Shown: positions 8,387-17,800, counted from the stretch's first letter. The stretch is 19,276 bases of DNA from Gammaproteobacteria bacterium (GCA_016764035.1 JAESSQ010000166.1:1-19276); one strand, 5' to 3'. A program made the numbers and translations. Notes: generated from the sequence alone by a model not told the origin.

Positions 8387-9733
8387 TTATTGTTTATTAA
8401 AATATTCTTTGGTTAGTTTAAACACTACCGGGCTTAACAAAATTAACGCAATGAGATTAGGAATAGCCATCAACGCATTCAGAGTATCAGCCACCAGCCA
8501 TATAAAATCGAGGTTGGCAGTTGCACCTATAGGTACTGCCATTACCCATAAGATTCTAAATGGTTTTATGCCACGTTCGCCGATGAGATATGCAACACAT
8601 TTTTCACTGTAAAAGCTCCAACCAAGAATTGTGGTAAAGGCAAAAACACTTAGCCCGATAGCTACAATGTAACGTCCGACACCGGGCAATGCTGTTTCGA
8701 AAGCGAGAGAAGACAGGCTGGCGCCCGTTTCGCCCTGCGTCCAGACACCACTAGAAATAATCACCAAACCCGTAATGGAACACACGATTATAGTATCGAT
8801 AAAGGTGCCCAGCATTGCAATGCACCCTTGCTTTACAGGGCTGTTGGTACTCGCTGCGGCATGCGCGATAGGCGCACTGCCGAGACCTGCCTCATTTGAA
8901 AAGATACCGCGTGCGACGCCGAAACGAATGGCCGCCCATACCGCAGCACCTGCAAAGCCACCGGTTGCAGCAACAGGGGTAAACGCATGGGTGAATATAA
9001 GTGAAAACGCAGCGGGAATCGCTTCAATATTTATTACGAGTATAACGATACCCGCTAAAACATACGCCAGTGCCATGAAAGGAACGAGTTTTCCGGCAAC
9101 GTTCGCAATGCGTTTGATGCCACCAATTAAAACCATTGCTGCCAGTATAGCCATGGTTATTCCGGTAACCACATGCGGCACGTCAAAGGTGGTATTAATA
9201 ACATCTGCAACCGAATTTGCTTGTATGGTATTACCGATACCAAATCCTGCAATTGCGCCAAAAACGGCAAAACAGGTGCCTAACCAGGCCCAGCGAGATT
9301 TTAATCCATTCTTGATGTAATACATGGGGCCACCAATATGATGGCCTTCGCTATTTACTTCACGATACTTAACTGCCAACACGGCTTCTGCATATTTTGT
9401 CGCCATACCAACTAGTGCGGTACACCACATCCAGAATAATGCACCGGGACCACCTAAAAAGATAGCAGTTGCAACGCCCGCAATATCACCGGTTCCGATG
9501 GTTGCAGAAAGTGACGTCATCAGAGCACTGAAAGGTGCAATATCACCTTCACCATCTTTTTGCCGACCTTGCCAAAGTAATGCAAAGCTATAGACAATAC
9601 GCCTGAGTGGCATGAAGGCTAATCCGTACATCAGGTAGACGCCGGTACCCAAAATAAGCAACAGCATCAATGGGCCCCAGACAATGCTATTAATAGTAGA
9701 GAATAAGTCAGATAGGAATTGCATAATATTCAT
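8387..9733 (-). CDS. Alanine/glycine:cation symporter (AGCS family)
   Basis: This 448-residue inner-membrane protein has about 11 hydrophobic segments and belongs to the sodium- or proton-coupled alanine/glycine symporters. Diagnostic blocks are SATIGTGDIAGVATAI (76-91), GPGALFWMWCTALVGMATKYAE (95-116, quoted in part), GGPMYYIKNGL (134-144) and FSNEAGLGSAPIAHAA further on. From memory, many family members have Asn where this protein has Asp83 (GTGDIAG), close to the substrate and cation region; that comparison needs an alignment. No Shine-Dalgarno is evident before the ATG at 9733, and a second in-frame ATG three codons later is an alternative start. It is the first gene of a likely two-gene unit with the TauE/SafE permease. 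The promoter would lie in the 9734-10013 spacer. Confidence 0.93.
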   Translation of the reverse strand: MNIMQFLSDLFSTINSIVWGPLMLLLILGTGVYLMYGLAFMPLRRIVYSFALLWQGRQKDGEGDIAPFSALMTSLSATIGTGDIAGVATAIFLGGPGALFWMWCTALVGMATKYAEAVLAVKYREVNSEGHHIGGPMYYIKNGLKSRWAWLGTCFAVFGAIAGFGIGNTIQANSVADVINTTFDVPHVVTGITMAILAAMVLIGGIKRIANVAGKLVPFMALAYVLAGIVILVINIEAIPAAFSLIFTHAFTPVAATGGFAGAAVWAAIRFGVARGIFSNEAGLGSAPIAHAAASTNSPVKQGCIAMLGTFIDTIIVCSITGLVIISSGVWTQGETGASLSSLAFETALPGVGRYIVAIGLSVFAFTTILGWSFYSEKCVAYLIGERGIKPFRILWVMAVPIGATANLDFIWLVADTLNALMAIPNLIALILLSPVVFKLTKEYFNKQ

Positions 9734-9803
9734 TTATAGGTGAGCTTTTACAGGCACGAATGATAGCAGTTTCCAATGTGTTTTTTCAGTCAACAAAATG
9801 ATG

Positions 9804-9950
9804 CGAGAGCTTTGCACAAAGCATCTTTTCCGTCATTGCTACGTTAAAAATGGTCTCAAAATGCTCATTTACTCTATGTAAACTGCGCTTATTCAACAAT
9901 TTTTGCCTTGCACTGCCAAAAAATCTACATCGTGCAAAGCACTCGATGTA
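9804..9950. repeat. Long imperfect inverted-repeat element with nested hairpins
   Basis: The 14-mer at 9804-9817 and its complement at 9932-9945 match at 13 of 14 positions (GTGCAAAGC, one variable base, CTCG). They enclose about 114 bp. Each end also folds by itself. On the right, TACATC (9926-9931) pairs with GATGTA (9945-9950), and inside it GTGC pairs with GCAC across an AAA loop. On the left, GCTTT (9809-9813) pairs with AAAGC (9818-9822). In the middle, TTTAC (9868-9872) pairs with GTAAA (9878-9882). No ORF fits. This resembles a REP/MITE-like intergenic repeat, or a structured leader between the divergent AGCS and trhO genes. No second copy is visible in the window. Confidence 0.55.
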
Positions 9951-9971
9951 AAATGCACACTTAGCTCTGAA

Positions 9972-10000
9972 TTTACGATTCAGCTTTTTTATGCTGTTAT
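9972..10000 (+). promoter_or_regulatory. Candidate sigma-70 promoter for trhO
   Basis: TTTACG (9972-9977) and TGTTAT (9995-10000) are separated by 17 bp and each matches 4 of 6 consensus bases. The trhO ATG follows at 10014, with AGGAA as Shine-Dalgarno just upstream. The 5' leader would be very short, so this is only a candidate; the real start may lie farther up in the inverted-repeat element. Confidence 0.3.
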
Positions 10001-10013
10001 TTAGGAAATATTT

Positions 10014-11018
10014 ATGTCTTCCGCATCACCGCAGGTTGTTGTCTCTGCGCTCTACCATTTTGTAAAGCTAGATAATTATCAAGCACTACGCCAACCCTTG
10101 TATGATTTCATGATAAAAAATGAAATACGAGGAACGTTATTGCTCGCCCAAGAAGGCATTAACGGTACCGTCGCCGGTTCACAATCAGCAATCGATCGCC
10201 TGCATGCGTGGCTGCGTTCGGATGTCCGCTTAATAGAACTAAGAACAAAAGAATCTTATGACGACTGCATGCCGTTTTATCGCACACGCGTGAAGTTGAA
10301 AAAAGAGATAGTCACCATGGGCGTGCAGGGAATAGACCCTAATCATGTGGTGGGCACGTATGTAAAAGCTGAAGACTGGAATGCGTTAATTGCAGACCCT
10401 GATGTTTTGCTTGTTGATACACGAAACGATTATGAAGTTGCCATAGGCACATTTAAAAATGCGATTAATCCTAAAACAGAAACATTTCGAGACTTTCCTG
10501 CTTACGTAGAAAAAAATATGGCGCCAGGTAAGCATAAAAAAGTCGCCATGTTTTGTACCGGAGGCATCCGTTGTGAAAAATCTACCGCCTATTTAAAAGA
10601 GCAGGGGTTCGATGAGGTCTACCACTTACAGGGCGGTATTCTAAAGTATCTTGAAACCGTATCAGAAGATGAATCCATGTGGCATGGTGAATGTTTTGTC
10701 TTCGATAACCGTGTAAGTGTTAATCACCGGTTAGAAAAAGGCAGTTATGATCAGTGCCATGCCTGTCGTTTACCGATTACAGAAGAAGATAAAAAAAGCG
10801 ATAAATACCAAAGCGGCGTCAGTTGCCCAAGTTGTTTTGATAAAAAATCGAATCTACAACGTCAAGGATTTGCCGAGCGAGAACGACAGGTCCAATTGGC
10901 AAAATCTCGGGGCGAAGAGCATCTTGGCTCAAAAGCTAATCTAATCAGTCAGCATCGCAAACGCGTAAAAGATGAACAACGTGAAGCCAACAGGCGATCA
11001 CATATTAAACACCGATAG
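10014..11018 (+). CDS. trhO: tRNA uridine(34) hydroxylase TrhO (YceA), rhodanese family
   Basis: This 334-residue protein matches TrhO (E. coli, about 350 residues). TrhO uses oxygen to hydroxylate U34 of certain tRNAs to ho5U, the precursor of cmo5U-type wobble modifications. The N-terminal domain carries GTLLLAQEGINGTVAG (40-55) and DDCMPFYRTRVKLKKEIV (83-100). The central rhodanese domain has VDTRNDYE (134-141) and the active-site loop CTGGIRCEKS (181-190), with Cys181 as the presumed catalytic residue. A CxxC pair at 248/251 and another at 271/274 could bind a metal. The tail is Arg/Lys-rich, as expected for a tRNA-binding protein. AGGAA sits 6-7 nt before the ATG. It leads a tight three-gene run with the SemiSWEET and GST-like genes. 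Confidence 0.94.
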   Translation: MSSASPQVVVSALYHFVKLDNYQALRQPLYDFMIKNEIRGTLLLAQEGINGTVAGSQSAIDRLHAWLRSDVRLIELRTKESYDDCMPFYRTRVKLKKEIVTMGVQGIDPNHVVGTYVKAEDWNALIADPDVLLVDTRNDYEVAIGTFKNAINPKTETFRDFPAYVEKNMAPGKHKKVAMFCTGGIRCEKSTAYLKEQGFDEVYHLQGGILKYLETVSEDESMWHGECFVFDNRVSVNHRLEKGSYDQCHACRLPITEEDKKSDKYQSGVSCPSCFDKKSNLQRQGFAERERQVQLAKSRGEEHLGSKANLISQHRKRVKDEQREANRRSHIKHR

Positions 11019-11027
11019 GGAAGTTAT

Positions 11028-11288
11028 ATGCCGTTAGAAATCCTATTTGGCTGGGTAGCCTCTTTGTTATGTACGCTTATCTTGGTGCCACAAATCTATA
11101 AAGCGTTTAAGACGCGACACACTAATGATGTCTCAATGCTTATGCTGTTGTTATCAGTGTTCGGTAATATTTTTTGGGCTGCGCATGCGATGATGACTAA
11201 CAACATGCCACTATTGGTCGGAGCAAGCCTTATCAGCATTATGAGCATTATCCTTATTATTTTTAAATATAAATTTGATACTAAATAG
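11028..11288 (+). CDS. SemiSWEET-type sugar transporter, PQ-loop family
   Basis: This 86-residue membrane protein has three hydrophobic segments (about 5-22, 37-55 and 60-79), the length and topology of bacterial SemiSWEETs, which work as dimers to move sugars down their gradient. The PQ motif is at 21-22 in VPQIYKAFKTRHTNDVS, and the second helix carries GNIFWAAHA (46-54) at the usual Asn/Trp position. The ATG at 11028 is 9 nt after the trhO stop and is preceded by a GGGA-type Shine-Dalgarno. Its stop codon is 5 nt before the start of the GST-like gene, so translation is probably coupled. The actual substrate cannot be read, and no sugar-metabolism genes are nearby. Confidence 0.85.
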   Translation: MPLEILFGWVASLLCTLILVPQIYKAFKTRHTNDVSMLMLLLSVFGNIFWAAHAMMTNNMPLLVGASLISIMSIILIIFKYKFDTK

Positions 11289-11293
11289 TTATT

Positions 11294-11935
11294 TTGCCGT
11301 CACCCATCTTATATAGTTTTCGACGTTGCCCGTATTGCATGCGAGCGCATATGGCATTGAAGTACGCCGCTATTAAGGTTGAATTACGTCAGGTGGAATT
11401 AAAAAACATGCCTATAGAACTTATAAATATTTCGCCAAAATCTACTGTACCTGTTCTTCAACTCGACGATAAAAAAATAATAGATGAGAGTTGGGATATT
11501 GTTAAATGGGCTTTATTACAGAACGACCCTGATAACTGGTTAGGAATTAATAATCAATACTTGCCGGAAGTTGAGAAGCTTGTTGAAAAAAATGATTATT
11601 CTTTCAAAAAAAACCTGGATTTTTATAAGTATGCGAACCGTTTTCCAGAGCATAGTGAAGAGTATTATCGCAATGCTTGCGAAATATTCATCGGACAACT
11701 GGAGTTAATGTTGTCAGATAAAGACTTCCTACTCAGTAAAAATATGACGCTTGCAGATATTGCCGTGTTCCCATTTGTACGCCAGTTTTCGATGGTTAAT
11801 ATAAAACATTTCCGTCAATCGTCTTACATAAGAGTACAACGTTGGCTCGAAAGACTTATAAATACACCAATATTTCAAGAAGCATTCACAAAACATCCGA
11901 CATGGAAAACAGGTAATGTTGAGGTGTACCTTTAA
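11294..11935 (+). CDS. Glutathione S-transferase-like protein with CPYC motif, TTG start
   Basis: This 213-residue cytoplasmic protein has a thioredoxin/glutaredoxin-like N-terminal domain: YSFRRCPYCMRAH (7-19) with CPYC at 12-15, the cis-proline segment TVPVL (51-55), and DES (64-66) in the glutathione-binding position. An all-helical C-terminal domain follows, including NMTLADIAVFPFVRQF. The pattern is GST or glutaredoxin-2-like; the two Cys suggest thiol-disulfide or deglutathionylation activity rather than classic conjugation. The start must be the TTG at 11294: an in-frame stop lies at 11282-11284, and the first ATG (residue 16) would remove the first strand and the CPYC motif. It lies 5 nt after the SemiSWEET stop, which fits translational coupling. 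Confidence 0.83.
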   Translation: MPSPILYSFRRCPYCMRAHMALKYAAIKVELRQVELKNMPIELINISPKSTVPVLQLDDKKIIDESWDIVKWALLQNDPDNWLGINNQYLPEVEKLVEKNDYSFKKNLDFYKYANRFPEHSEEYYRNACEIFIGQLELMLSDKDFLLSKNMTLADIAVFPFVRQFSMVNIKHFRQSSYIRVQRWLERLINTPIFQEAFTKHPTWKTGNVEVYL

Positions 11936-12378
11936 AATATAATTTAAAATTCAAATGACTTAGGCTTGTCTGCCGCAATAGCTGTGCATTCATTAGTATT
12001 TTAGAGTCTAGCCCTTAGGCAAGCATAAAAAGAGGGCGAAAATATGTCGAATTAATTTACACCTATCTACCGTTTATCGGAATTATTCACTTAAAGACCA
12101 CCTTTATCAAAAAGAATGTTGAAAATATGTCACAAAAGCCTATAGTTAGTTCAGTAATTTCCTCCCCACTATTGAACTATATCGTTTAATACAAACTTTT
12201 CAGTTAGTTAGAGTTTATAAATTCATCTAAAATATTTTATTTTTAATTTATATATATTCAAAAAATAAAATTTCAATATTAAATGTATCTAAATAAATAA
12301 TAAAAACCAAGTTTCTGTATGCTTAACACGCACATTAAACTTGATTGTTTTTTAACCATATTTTAGTGGATTTAGATA
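11936..12378. other. AT-rich gene-free stretch upstream of the DUF1631 gene
   Basis: I see no convincing gene in these 443 nt. Two weak structures are present near the left end. TTAGGCTTG (11960-11968) faces CAAGCATAA (12020-12028), 8 of 9 bases complementary. GCCCTT (12011-12016) faces GAGGGC (12032-12037). Neither ends in a T-tract. A 20-codon ORF at 12127-12189 lacks support. From about 12190 the sequence is extremely AT-rich and probably holds the promoter of the gene at 12379, but many -10-like hexamers occur and I cannot choose one. Confidence 0.5.
12305..12353 (+). promoter_or_regulatory. Inverted repeat with T-tract before the DUF1631 gene
   Basis: Ten bases at 12305-12314 (AACCAAGTTT) are complementary to 12337-12346 at 9 of 10 positions. 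A short T-run follows, ending about 25 nt before the ATG at 12379. The form suggests an attenuator-type hairpin or an operator, but the stem is AT-rich and the loop is 22 nt, so stability is doubtful. Confidence 0.3.
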
Positions 12379-14565
12379 ATGTCTATACCTAGAGACCTTG
12401 GCGCAACCAGTATCAATAACACCTCAGTCTATTTAAAAACGGCGGACGGTGTCTTGAGTTGTGTGAATCATCACTTGATGATCTTAATTGATCAAATGTT
12501 GACGACTGCTGACCATAAATTATTCGACCTGGCAGACAGTGCTAACTCTGACGAAGAAAGAATGAAGTATATGGACTGTACTCGTATATTTCGCACAGAA
12601 AAAAATAACATCAAACAGCATTTTTTTGTAAATTTAAATAATTCTTTGTCAAAATCTTCACAGACTATATTTTCTATTGAGAATGATAGCTTAAGCCTGG
12701 TAGATCAAGATGAGATGGAAGAGTTAATTGCGATAACAACGATTCATGCAAAAGCGATGACACTCTACGGTGAAGAAGTTAAGAATCTTGAAGCACGTCT
12801 TGAATATCTTGAATTGATGTGTGCAAATACAATTGATAAAGAATCTCTAGACCCAAAACACTTATGTGAAGTTTTTCAAAAAACAATAGAAGGCATTGAT
12901 ATAGAAATCGAGGTTAAGCTGGTTTTTTACAAACTGTTTGATCAAGAAGTATGTTTAAAGTTAGGTGTTATGTATAAGACGATAAATCAGATTTTTATCG
13001 ATAATAATATCATGCCTGAAATTCTTCTAAAAACAACAAAGCAGGAAGAGATTGAATATGAAGAAGAGATCTCTTCGCAAGTAGCAAGTTATTATGATCC
13101 AACGAAAAAAGTAGCAACAGATTATATACCTCGAACAAACGATGATGTAAGCCGAATTGTTAATCAGTTCATGTCAGGTGACATAACAATATCCAATGAT
13201 GAATTACAGTTACCTGAGTCATTTTTACGTACGCCTACACAACAGGATATTGATGGTAAAAATTGTTATGACAGAAAAGAAGTATTAAAAGCACTTTCCA
13301 CATTACAGAAAAAAATAACCTCATTACATAATGATTCAGATATTCTAACTGCCGATAAAATTAAGCAGGAATTAATATCAGACATCAGTACGGCACATGG
13401 TGGTGTCGTCGATAAACAGGTAAACCTTTTAGATGAAAGAAGTATTGATTTTGTAGGTATGATGTTTGGCGCAATATCAGATGACGATACTGTTTCTGAA
13501 ATTATGACTAGCCTTATCTATCAATTACAAGTGCCTGTCATGAAGGTCGCTATGCTGGATAGATCGTTATTTGATCAGGATAGGCATCCTGCACGAGCGA
13601 CAGTAGACCTGTTGGCAACAGCTGGAAAAGGTATCAATACAAAAGAAGACCATCTTTTTTCTGATCTTGGAAATATCGTCGATAGTATTCTGGATAAATT
13701 TGATATTGATATTATCTCTTTCGAAAAAGCTGTTGATGAATTAGAGCTTATTATCAGTAAAGAAGAGCAATTAACCGTTGAAACAGAAAGACAGCAACAG
13801 AAAAAGATAGTGCAAAAACATGCACGTAATATTGTGGTTACGCAATTAAAGTTAGTATCTTGTGACAAACAAATTCCAAACGATGTAAGACCATTAGTTT
13901 TAAAAAACTGGTCAACATTAATGTTAAATAGATATATTCGGCATGGTCGAAATAGTTCGCAGTGGTTGCAATCGGTTCTACTTTTAAAGCTTTTACTTAG
14001 GTGTATTCAGCCTATTAAATCGCACGAGCAATATAAACTGGTGGTGAATAATCACAAAGCTATTTTAGATGCTGTTAATGATGAACTGTATGAAACACGA
14101 CAAGATAAAGATGATATCAATGAGCATATTGCAGAATTAAAAACCTACTTTTTACAAATGATTGATGATTGTGGCTACGTAATTACTGATGCTGAAGATA
14201 ATGTGGTTTCAGATAAAGAGCTACACATGCGTACAAATGATGGTACTGAAGAAGAGCTTCAACAGATTAAACAACAAACAGACGTAGCAAAACAAAAAAT
14301 TGCTAAATTGACAAGTTCCACAAAACCAGGCGTTTGGTATGAGATATTTAATGGCCAGGACAAACCTGTAAGGCGTCTTAAATTATCAGTGATACTAACG
14401 GATTCTGCGCAATTAATATTTGTCGACCGTAAAGGTTTAAAAATTATCGAGAAAGATGCTGAGGTATTTGCCCACGAGCTGGAAGACAAACGTTCTAAAT
14501 TAATTGCAGATCATTCTACGTTTGATCAGGCACTGGGCAATGTGATAAGTGCATTAGCCGCTTAA
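12379..14565 (+). CDS. DUF1631 family protein
   Basis: This 728-residue protein matches DUF1631, a proteobacterial family of about 700-800 residues with no established function (some members are wrongly labelled thymidine phosphorylase). Landmarks are the central FMSGDITISNDELQLPESFL (264-283), IDFVGMMFGAISDDD (356-370) and the core YQLQVPVMKVAMLDRSLF (381-398) followed by HPAR (403-406). A charged helical stretch follows (about 455-485). The C-terminal beta-rich module has KPGVWYEIFNGQ (649-660), RRLKLS (665-670) and FVDRKGLKI (681-689); PilZ-like c-di-GMP binding has been an idea for such modules, but I do not see the usual RxxxR and D-x-S-x-x-G pair. No signal peptide or TM segment is visible, so it is probably cytoplasmic. 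GTGGA precedes the ATG. It is monocistronic. Confidence 0.87.
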   Translation: MSIPRDLGATSINNTSVYLKTADGVLSCVNHHLMILIDQMLTTADHKLFDLADSANSDEERMKYMDCTRIFRTEKNNIKQHFFVNLNNSLSKSSQTIFSIENDSLSLVDQDEMEELIAITTIHAKAMTLYGEEVKNLEARLEYLELMCANTIDKESLDPKHLCEVFQKTIEGIDIEIEVKLVFYKLFDQEVCLKLGVMYKTINQIFIDNNIMPEILLKTTKQEEIEYEEEISSQVASYYDPTKKVATDYIPRTNDDVSRIVNQFMSGDITISNDELQLPESFLRTPTQQDIDGKNCYDRKEVLKALSTLQKKITSLHNDSDILTADKIKQELISDISTAHGGVVDKQVNLLDERSIDFVGMMFGAISDDDTVSEIMTSLIYQLQVPVMKVAMLDRSLFDQDRHPARATVDLLATAGKGINTKEDHLFSDLGNIVDSILDKFDIDIISFEKAVDELELIISKEEQLTVETERQQQKKIVQKHARNIVVTQLKLVSCDKQIPNDVRPLVLKNWSTLMLNRYIRHGRNSSQWLQSVLLLKLLLRCIQPIKSHEQYKLVVNNHKAILDAVNDELYETRQDKDDINEHIAELKTYFLQMIDDCGYVITDAEDNVVSDKELHMRTNDGTEEELQQIKQQTDVAKQKIAKLTSSTKPGVWYEIFNGQDKPVRRLKLSVILTDSAQLIFVDRKGLKIIEKDAEVFAHELEDKRSKLIADHSTFDQALGNVISALAA

Positions 14566-14724
14566 TTAAGTGTTTGACTCAAAATATGATTTAACGGATA
14601 ACCTATTGCATTCAAGTGTAACGCGACGTACACAAATATAACAATATAAATTACTACAGTTGCACAGATTTAATTACAGTCTCTTCTGATAGGCACTGTT
14701 CTTGACAGCTAACATAAATAACCT

Positions 14725-14757
14725 CAGTGTTCTCTGAACCACTGCGGTGAATGTTTT
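14725..14757 (+). terminator. Weak terminator candidate after the DUF1631 gene
   Basis: CAGTGTTC (14725-14732) pairs with GAA-C-CACTG (14736-14744), giving an 8-bp stem with a 3-nt loop and one bulged C. A T-run at 14753-14757 follows after an 8-nt gap, longer than normal for an intrinsic terminator. It lies about 160 nt past the stop codon, in the 262-nt convergent spacer 14566-14827, which holds nothing else I can support. Confidence 0.25.
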
Positions 14758-14827
14758 TAAGTTTTTAACTGTAAGTGTTTAAAAATTGCCTTTGAGATAT
14801 GCTCAGTGGATTTTTTATAAGCATCGA

Positions 14828-17800
14828 TTAATCAACTCTTACCCTAAAATTTATCTGCATTGACGGATTATTGGTTCCGTCGCTACCATTAAATTCACCT
14901 TTTGGATTTATACGAATGAAGTTCACGGGTGGTACTGTAGTATCGAATCCATCAACGTCCGTTGTTGGCGTTATAAATGATAAACCACCATCATTAGAAA
15001 AATCTATATCATCTACAACACTACTTAAATCGATGAAATTTAATGGTGTATTCAGGCCGCTTGACGTTACGCCATCGATAAGATTTGCTGGGTTCAACGG
15101 TGATCCAAAGTAAAATGTAGTTCCTGATGCGATAGGGTCGGTTAGTACAAATGAATCATTATCGACATAACCAAAGCCTGAATTTGTTATACCAATAGTG
15201 TATTCAACTATTGCGCCTGGTATTGCCTTTGGGTCACTTACATTAACAGGGTCAGATAAAACCGTACTGTTTTTACTTATGGTTATGTTCGTCGTACCGA
15301 TAATCATCGTTGACTGTGACGTGTGTGAAATGGTGCCTTCAGAACCTTCGTTAGCGGTAATGCTTATATCCCATATGCCATCAGGGTTAGCAGGAATGGT
15401 GTACTGATACTCGTAAACGCGTGTGGCCCCGGTTGGTGTATCCACCGAGATCATTGCCTGATTATTTTCCTGTACATTGCTGGCTGAATCGGTAAGGGTA
15501 ATATTTGCGCTAGTGATGTCGGCATTGCCAAATGGGTCGCTAACCGTGGCACGAATAAATACTGTGCTTCCAGGTTCATACGAGGTAAATTGCGTAGTTG
15601 CAGGGTATACTGCAGAAAATACATTGATAGTATCGATATTGATAACTGTATTGGATTGTATTTGTACTTCGGATCGGACCGCACCCTGTAAAGTACGTAA
15701 TTGAATATTTCTATTATTTACACTGGTATTGGTTAATACAATACGTATGAAATCAGCCGTAGAAAAGTTTTCTGTTGCAGCAATATTTATAGGTACTTGT
15801 ATTGTTTGCCAGTTTCCCACATTCCAGCTGGTTGCAGCTGTACCAATAAGTATACCGGTGTTGCCATTAAATAATTGAGCCTGCATGGTTCGCGCACCAC
15901 CACCATTACGTCTTCTAACACGTAACTGGACATTGGCAACGCTGCCACCTGTAATTGAGAAGGGTGCCTGAAAAACGATGGCCTGGTTTAATGTAAATGT
16001 TGAACCGCCCGTAATGTTTCCCGTTGTGGTATTTGCAGCAGGTGGTACACGCGTGAGATTAGGCGTGCCTGTATTAACCACATCAAAATATAACTGCTTA
16101 ATACCACTGGCTGGTGGATTTATATTTACTGTAAGGCTAGCGCTCTCATTATCAGGAACATTCATGCCACTAATTGTAGCGATGACTTGTGCATTATTTA
16201 TCGTGGTTACACCTGTAGGTAACTCTGCGCCACCAGCCACAATGGGCCCGATGATGACTGTTTGTGAAGATAACGATGGGTAGTTTTGTTCCAGACCTGA
16301 AATGTCATGCCCCTGATCATCAGAAGTATTTCCAGGGCTAATAACGAATGCGGATGCATTAGGGTTAGACACGGTATAGCAATAAAATACATTGGTTCCA
16401 GGGGTTACCGTCAATGTGTCCAATGTATCGGTACAGGTAGCATTGGTGCTAACGTATTTGTCAAAAGTAACACTTTGGATTGATATTGGATAATCCTCGA
16501 CTTCACCGTCTGACATCGAACTGCCCGTAGTAAAAATAGACAGGCCTAAATCACTGGAAAAACGAATGCGTGCATAGGTATCACCTGAAACCAATCCAGA
16601 TAGGGAAGACCAGTTTAAAGAGACGGTTGCACCACTGCTGCCATTAGCAACATTTGTTTGCGTGCCTTCACCCGATTCAAACGTACCGTTATTATTAAAG
16701 TCTATCCAGCCAACAAGGCGGGCAGAACTACCAGAATTATTCGTAACATTTACATTCACGCTATAAGACGTAGCATTGGTGGCCAGTATCGGAAAACTAC
16801 TTATGCCGTCTTCATCGTCTGCATTATTCAGGTCATCACCATCAGCATTAACGGATGGGGTGCCGGTGATTTCATTATCGGGAGCACCTGTTCCAATGAA
16901 TATAGCATTATCTATTCCGTGATTTGGGCCACCACTTGAGGTTAACGTACCATAGCTATTAGGTGCATCGCCATAATCAAACCCGGAAAATGCGTCGGTA
17001 CTGAAAAGTGGATGAATGAATGCTGTAGAATCAAAAAAACGATCAGCAGAATCAGCAACCGCAATTTTTACGTGATAGGTCTGGCCCGCGACAACCGTTA
17101 TCGGTTGAAATAAGGTGTTTGTAAAGCCATCTAATTCAAGGTTAGCATTTGTCGTAGCTACCGTCGCGTTACCACCAGTCAAGTTTCCATTGCTATTATC
17201 TGTATAAAACGCGGCATTTGCCAGACTGCCACAACTGCCAATATTACCGTTCTGCCCAACAACACCTGTATTGACCCAGTTAATTGAAGACAGGTCACCT
17301 CCAATTGTTTTGGCAAAATTCTCTGCATTTAGTCCACCAGAAAATGGCCCTACAATGCCTGGGCCACTAACAAAAATACCGACCAGATCGCCAAAATTAC
17401 TGCAAACATATTCTGGAAATTCATCAGAGCCAAATTGAAAAGGAATCGCAAGTGTTGTTGACTGCGGCACCACGTCGAATTCGATTGCCGCATATTCACC
17501 AGCGACAGTACCTGCTTCAATCGCAACCATATCTGCATCACTTGCTGTACCAGAACATAAAAGATTACTAACACCGGCGACATTGTTTGATGTATTAAGT
17601 GCATTCGCAGCATTCGTAAATGCATTATTAGCTACAATAACGCCTGTTGGTTCACCCAGAACAGGGCCAGGGCCAACAGCCGATGTACCATTAGTGAAAA
17701 GACCAACGCCTTGATTGACATTACAACCAGCAATTGGCGTAATAGTTAAATTTGAAATAGTTACGCCACTACCTGATAATACGGTTTCCATCTGTGCTGT

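Noticed and set aside
12127..12189. A 20-codon ORF in the gene-free stretch
   Set aside because: It has no ribosome-binding site and no recognisable features. ORFs this short are expected by chance.
14871..16939. Several plus-strand open frames of 69-101 codons opposite the anchor-L gene
   Set aside because: They are antisense shadows of a long Thr/Asn/Gly-rich coding region, with no domains or ribosome-binding sites.
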